From contig CANQEW010000007.1 of NCBI GenBank assembly GCA_947596085.1, positions 1 to 64,000 of the forward strand: DNA of 64,000 nt, in the 5' to 3' direction. Of the stretch, positions 61,522 to 64,000 are shown piece by piece (the first letter of the stretch is position 1; each line of letters starts with the position of its first letter). The DNA is from an uncultured Clostridia bacterium (GTDB lineage Bacteria; Bacillota; Clostridia; Christensenellales; Aristaeellaceae). The notes under the pieces are model-generated. The model did no database searches and was not told the DNA's origin. It saw only the letters and a list, made by a program, of their open reading frames with translations. A program made the translations under genes and the position numbers.

Positions 61522-62373
61522 TCAGCTCAACTTCTTGCGCAGATACTGGCTGGTGTTTTCGATGATGAATACCACCACGAACAGCGCCAACAGCACCATG
61601 CCCAGGCCCTCATAGTCGCGCCAGCCGATGCGCTCGTTGATCAGAATTCCCAGGCCGCCCGCGCCCACGTAGCCCAGGATCGCCGCGGCGCGGATGTTCA
61701 TTTCGAGGCTGTAGAGGCAGTAGCTCAGGTAGGTGGGCAAAATTTGCGGGAAACACGCCACGCGGAAGGATTGATACTTGTTGCCGCCGGCGGATTCCAT
61801 GGCCTCGAACGCGCCCATGTCGATGGTCTCGATGGCCTCGTACATCATCTTGCTGACCACGCCGAAGGTGAACACCGTGATGGCCACCGTGCCGGCGAAG
61901 GTGCCCAGGCCGAAGATCAGCGCCGCGAACTTGGCGATGACCAAGGTCGGCAGCGTGCGGACGATGTTGAGCAGAAAGCGGCTCAGCGAGACCGCCACGC
62001 GGCTCTTATTGATGTTGGTGGACGCCACCACCGCGAAGGGCAGCGCCAGCGTCGCGCCCAGCACCGAGCCGAGAATCGACATCTTGATCGTATCGAACAG
62101 CGGCTCGACCACCTTGCCGAAGTAGCTGAAATCGGGGTGGAAGATGCGCTCTAGGATGACGGTGAGCTGATAGCCCCGGCGCACGATGATGCCCAAATCG
62201 AAGCCTGTGAGCCGAATGGAGCCCCAGATCACCGCGATCAGCGCGATGAGGATCAGCGGCATGCGGGAGCGGGGGCGCGCCACGGTGTGACCGTTGGGCA
62301 GCGTGATGATCTGCGGCTTGAATATGCGGTCAAACAGCGGAACGCGGTAGCCCTCTTGCTTCTTCTTCGCCAT
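61522..62373 (-). CDS. phnE: Phosphonate-type ABC transporter permease (PhnE), first
   Basis: The permease (283 aa) has about six helices, the EAA loop ESAGGNKYQSFRVACFPQILPTYLSYCL and the ending RAAAILGYVGAGGLGILINERIGW. I choose ATG 62373, just after the PhnC stop, because AGGTGAG is correctly spaced; the track begins at GTG 62379, overlapping PhnC by four bases. Confidence 0.93.
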   Translation of the reverse strand: MAKKKQEGYRVPLFDRIFKPQIITLPNGHTVARPRSRMPLILIALIAVIWGSIRLTGFDLGIIVRRGYQLTVILERIFHPDFSYFGKVVEPLFDTIKMSILGSVLGATLALPFAVVASTNINKSRVAVSLSRFLLNIVRTLPTLVIAKFAALIFGLGTFAGTVAITVFTFGVVSKMMYEAIETIDMGAFEAMESAGGNKYQSFRVACFPQILPTYLSYCLYSLEMNIRAAAILGYVGAGGLGILINERIGWRDYEGLGMVLLALFVVVFIIENTSQYLRKKLS

Positions 62374-62375
62374 CT

Positions 62376-63140
62376 TCACTCACCTGCCTGCGGTACGGCG
62401 GCGCCGTTGTAGATGGAGTCCAGCACCTCCTGCGTGACCGTGCTGGTGGGGCCGTCGTAGACGATTTCACCGGCGCGAATGCCGATGACGCGCGTGGCGT
62501 ATTTCAGCGCCAGGTCCACGTGGTGAATGTTAATGAGCACGGTGATGTTCATCTCCTGGTTGATGCGCTGGAAGTCGCTCATCACCTGATGCGCGGTGAC
62601 CGGGTCCAGCGCCGCCACGGGCTCGTCCGCGAGGATGATGGAGGGCGACTGGTTCAGCGTGCGGGCCAGCGCCACGCGCTGCTGCTGGCCGCCGGAGAGT
62701 TGATCGCAGCGAATGTAGGCCTTGTCCAGTATGCCCACCTTGTCCAGCGCCTCCAGCGCCTTCATCTTCTGTTCCTTGGAGAACAACCCCAGCAGCACTG
62801 GGAAGAAGCCCATATCCGGCACCATGGAGGTGAGCACGTTCTTGATGGCGGTGGAGCGGGTGACCAGGTTGAAGGACTGGAAGATCATGCCGATCTTCCG
62901 GCGGAAGCGGCGCATGTTCTTGCCGTGCAGCGTCATCACGTCCACGTCGTCGACGATCAGCTGGCCCTCCGTGATGTCGATCATGCGGTTGATGGTGCGG
63001 ATCAGCGTGGACTTGCCCGCGCCCGACAGACCGATGATGGCGACAAACTCGCCCTGGTCGATGGTGAGGTTCACGTTCTTGAGTCCCTTGACGCCGTTGG
63101 GATAGGTCTTGCTGACATTCTTGAACTGGATCAAAGGCAC
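62376..63140 (-). CDS. phnC: Phosphonate-type ABC transporter ATP-binding protein
   Basis: PhnC (254 aa) has Walker [16 protein letters not shown], signature [15 protein letters not shown], Walker [15 protein letters not shown] and the H-loop [17 protein letters not shown] typical of PhnC. It energises the two PhnE permeases. The gene follows phnD after a 140-base gap with a hairpin. Confidence 0.95.
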   Translation of the reverse strand: MPLIQFKNVSKTYPNGVKGLKNVNLTIDQGEFVAIIGLSGAGKSTLIRTINRMIDITEGQLIVDDVDVMTLHGKNMRRFRRKIGMIFQSFNLVTRSTAIKNVLTSMVPDMGFFPVLLGLFSKEQKMKALEALDKVGILDKAYIRCDQLSGGQQQRVALARTLNQSPSIILADEPVAALDPVTAHQVMSDFQRINQEMNITVLINIHHVDLALKYATRVIGIRAGEIVYDGPTSTVTQEVLDSIYNGAAVPQAGE

Positions 63141-63250
63141 ACCCCTTCTTCCGTATAGCGTAGAATCGTCCCAAATTCATACAGATTATATCATGGAACG
63201 GCGGGCTTCCGCAAGTCAAGCCTTCCGCGCGCTTCGCGCCTTCCATAAAA

Positions 63251-63278
63251 AAAGGTTCCCCCGCGAGGAGGAACCTTT
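63251..63278 (-). terminator. Attenuating terminator between phnD and phnC
   Basis: On the minus strand AAAGGTTCC and GGAACCTTT form a stem followed by TTTTTTT. It lies just after the phnD stop. Read-through would give more binding protein than transporter, a common arrangement. Confidence 0.85.
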
Positions 63279-63286
63279 GATCGCGA

Positions 63287-64000
63287 TTATTGCACGACCG
63301 ACAGGGCGGCGCGAGCGCCATCGTAGTCCGCGTCGGTGGCAATGGCGTAACCGGTGTGGCTGTACACGGAGAAGATCTCCTGGCCTTCCGGCGTGTTGAT
63401 GATGTTGATCAGCGCGGTCTGCAGCGCGGCGATGAACTCGGGGTTGTAGATGTCGGGATTGGCGGTGGTCACGGCGACGGTATCGTTGTAGATGCCCTCG
63501 GTCACGCCGATGACGTTCAGCTCGTTCCAGATGCTGTCCTCGCGGCCCATGCCGGCCTTGCCGGTCTCGTCCTGCTGATCGGTGGGCAGGTTCCAGGCGG
63601 CCTCATAGTCGCGGCGGCCGTCCGCGTAGCACACGATGATGTCCACCTGCTCGGCGGCGGCCTGCGCGAAGGCGTCGGCGTAGCCCAGCGTCACGACGTT
63701 GGCCAGGTCGGAGACCTTCTTGCCGTCGTAGTTCTCCATCAGCCACATGGTGGGATAGATGTAACCGGCGGAGGAGGAGGTGTTGCCAACCGCCCAGATG
63801 CAGTCGTTCAGCTCGTCCCAGGTGATGGCCTCACCGGCGTTGGCCTTCGCGGCCAGGGCCTTGCCCTTCTCGGTGGGGGCGGCGTAGATCAGGCTGCGGT
63901 AGAAGGTCACCTGCTCGTCGGTGGGCAGGGTCTTGTTCGCCTCGCCGTTCCAGGTGGCGGGGTCGGTGCTGTCGTTGCTCAGGCCATCGCGGGTGGCGGT
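63287..64000 (-). CDS. phnD: Phosphonate-type ABC substrate-binding protein, C-terminal part (runs off the window)
   Basis: The frame is open from base 64000 to a TAA at 63287-63289, 237 codons. The track starts it at an internal GTG (63910). GNTSSSAGYIYPTMWLMEN and YADAFAQAAAEQVDIIVCYADGRRDYEAAW are typical of PhnD-like phosphate/phosphite/phosphonate-binding proteins, where the serine loop binds the phosphoryl group. The N-terminus, with the signal peptide, lies beyond the window. It is the first gene seen of the phn operon; the exact ligand cannot be told. Confidence 0.87.
   Translation of the reverse strand, partial: TATRDGLSNDSTDPATWNGEANKTLPTDEQVTFYRSLIYAAPTEKGKALAAKANAGEAITWDELNDCIWAVGNTSSSAGYIYPTMWLMENYDGKKVSDLANVVTLGYADAFAQAAAEQVDIIVCYADGRRDYEAAWNLPTDQQDETGKAGMGREDSIWNELNVIGVTEGIYNDTVAVTTANPDIYNPEFIAALQTALINIINTPEGQEIFSVYSHTGYAIATDADYDGARAALSVVQ

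Noticed and set aside
59200-62154. A 984-aa plus-strand ORF opposite the phn genes
   Set aside because: It mirrors the nucleotidase and permease genes and has the same low-complexity His/Arg/Gln/Ala composition as other shadows.

Overview
The window reads as chromosomal DNA of a GC-rich, low-copy-repeat Clostridia-type Firmicute, probably an uncultured gut member of the Christensenellales/Oscillospirales neighbourhood (inference). The reasons are strong AGGAGG-type ribosome sites, a tRNA-Met T-box in front of metG, consensus sigma-A promoters with 17-nt spacers, SigB/RsbW-like genes, a MacB/YknXYZ-type exporter, and GH3 and GH127 glycosidases of gut-clostridial type. No rRNA, tRNA, CRISPR array or intact prophage was seen.

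Layout. 1-1.9 kb is an AT-rich end of a surface-polysaccharide locus: the tail of dTDP-glucose dehydratase, an acyltransferase whose reading frame is broken at an eight-G tract (probable phase variation) and a small AT-hook protein. 2.1-9.3 kb (minus) is a three-gene TerB protein / ATPase / helicase module matching the Shango anti-phage system, with an AT-rich gene remnant beside it. 9.7-18.4 kb holds a two-component system (minus) divergent from a six-gene exporter operon with MacA/MacB-like parts and two extra secreted adaptors. 18.5-19.2 kb is a decayed IS200/IS605 element. 19.2-25.1 kb carries a dicarboxylate/amino-acid symporter, leuCDB behind an attenuator leader, a tiny Cys-rich protein and a DUF554 protein. 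25.2-29.0 kb has a membrane glycerophosphodiesterase and a Na/Pi symporter-PhoU protein.

29.2-33.5 kb (minus) is an operon of an RsbW-like protein lacking kinase residues, a SigB-family sigma factor, an rRNA methyltransferase and a GH127 glycosidase, driven from a promoter inside a palindrome. 33.7-38.4 kb: RluA-type pseudouridine synthase, holin-like protein, MgtE with a long leader, a HAD phosphatase and an AraC regulator. 38.6-43.3 kb: a sugar ABC importer (ATPase, two permeases, binding protein), followed by four hairpins that share an 11-nt loop length and related loop sequence. 43.6-45.7 kb: an AraC/GyrI-like regulator and a cytidylate-kinase-like protein behind a ~410-nt leader ending in a terminator. 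45.9-50.5 kb: T-box, metG, gpsA, tatD-family gene, scpB. 50.6-52 kb: a membrane-anchored peptidoglycan-binding protein. 52.1-52.4 kb: a second IS200 relic. 52.6-58.7 kb (minus): membrane-anchored domain-permuted GH3, soluble GH3, GtrA-like protein. 59.2-64 kb (minus): phosphonate-type ABC importer (phnD partial, phnC, two phnE) with a 5'-nucleotidase-type phosphohydrolase and no C-P lyase in view.

The strongest candidates for new biology are the Shango-like module with what looks like an inactivated SNF2 domain in its TerB protein, the poly-G acyltransferase switch, the shared-loop hairpin cluster, and the unassigned leader RNA before the cytidylate-kinase-like gene.
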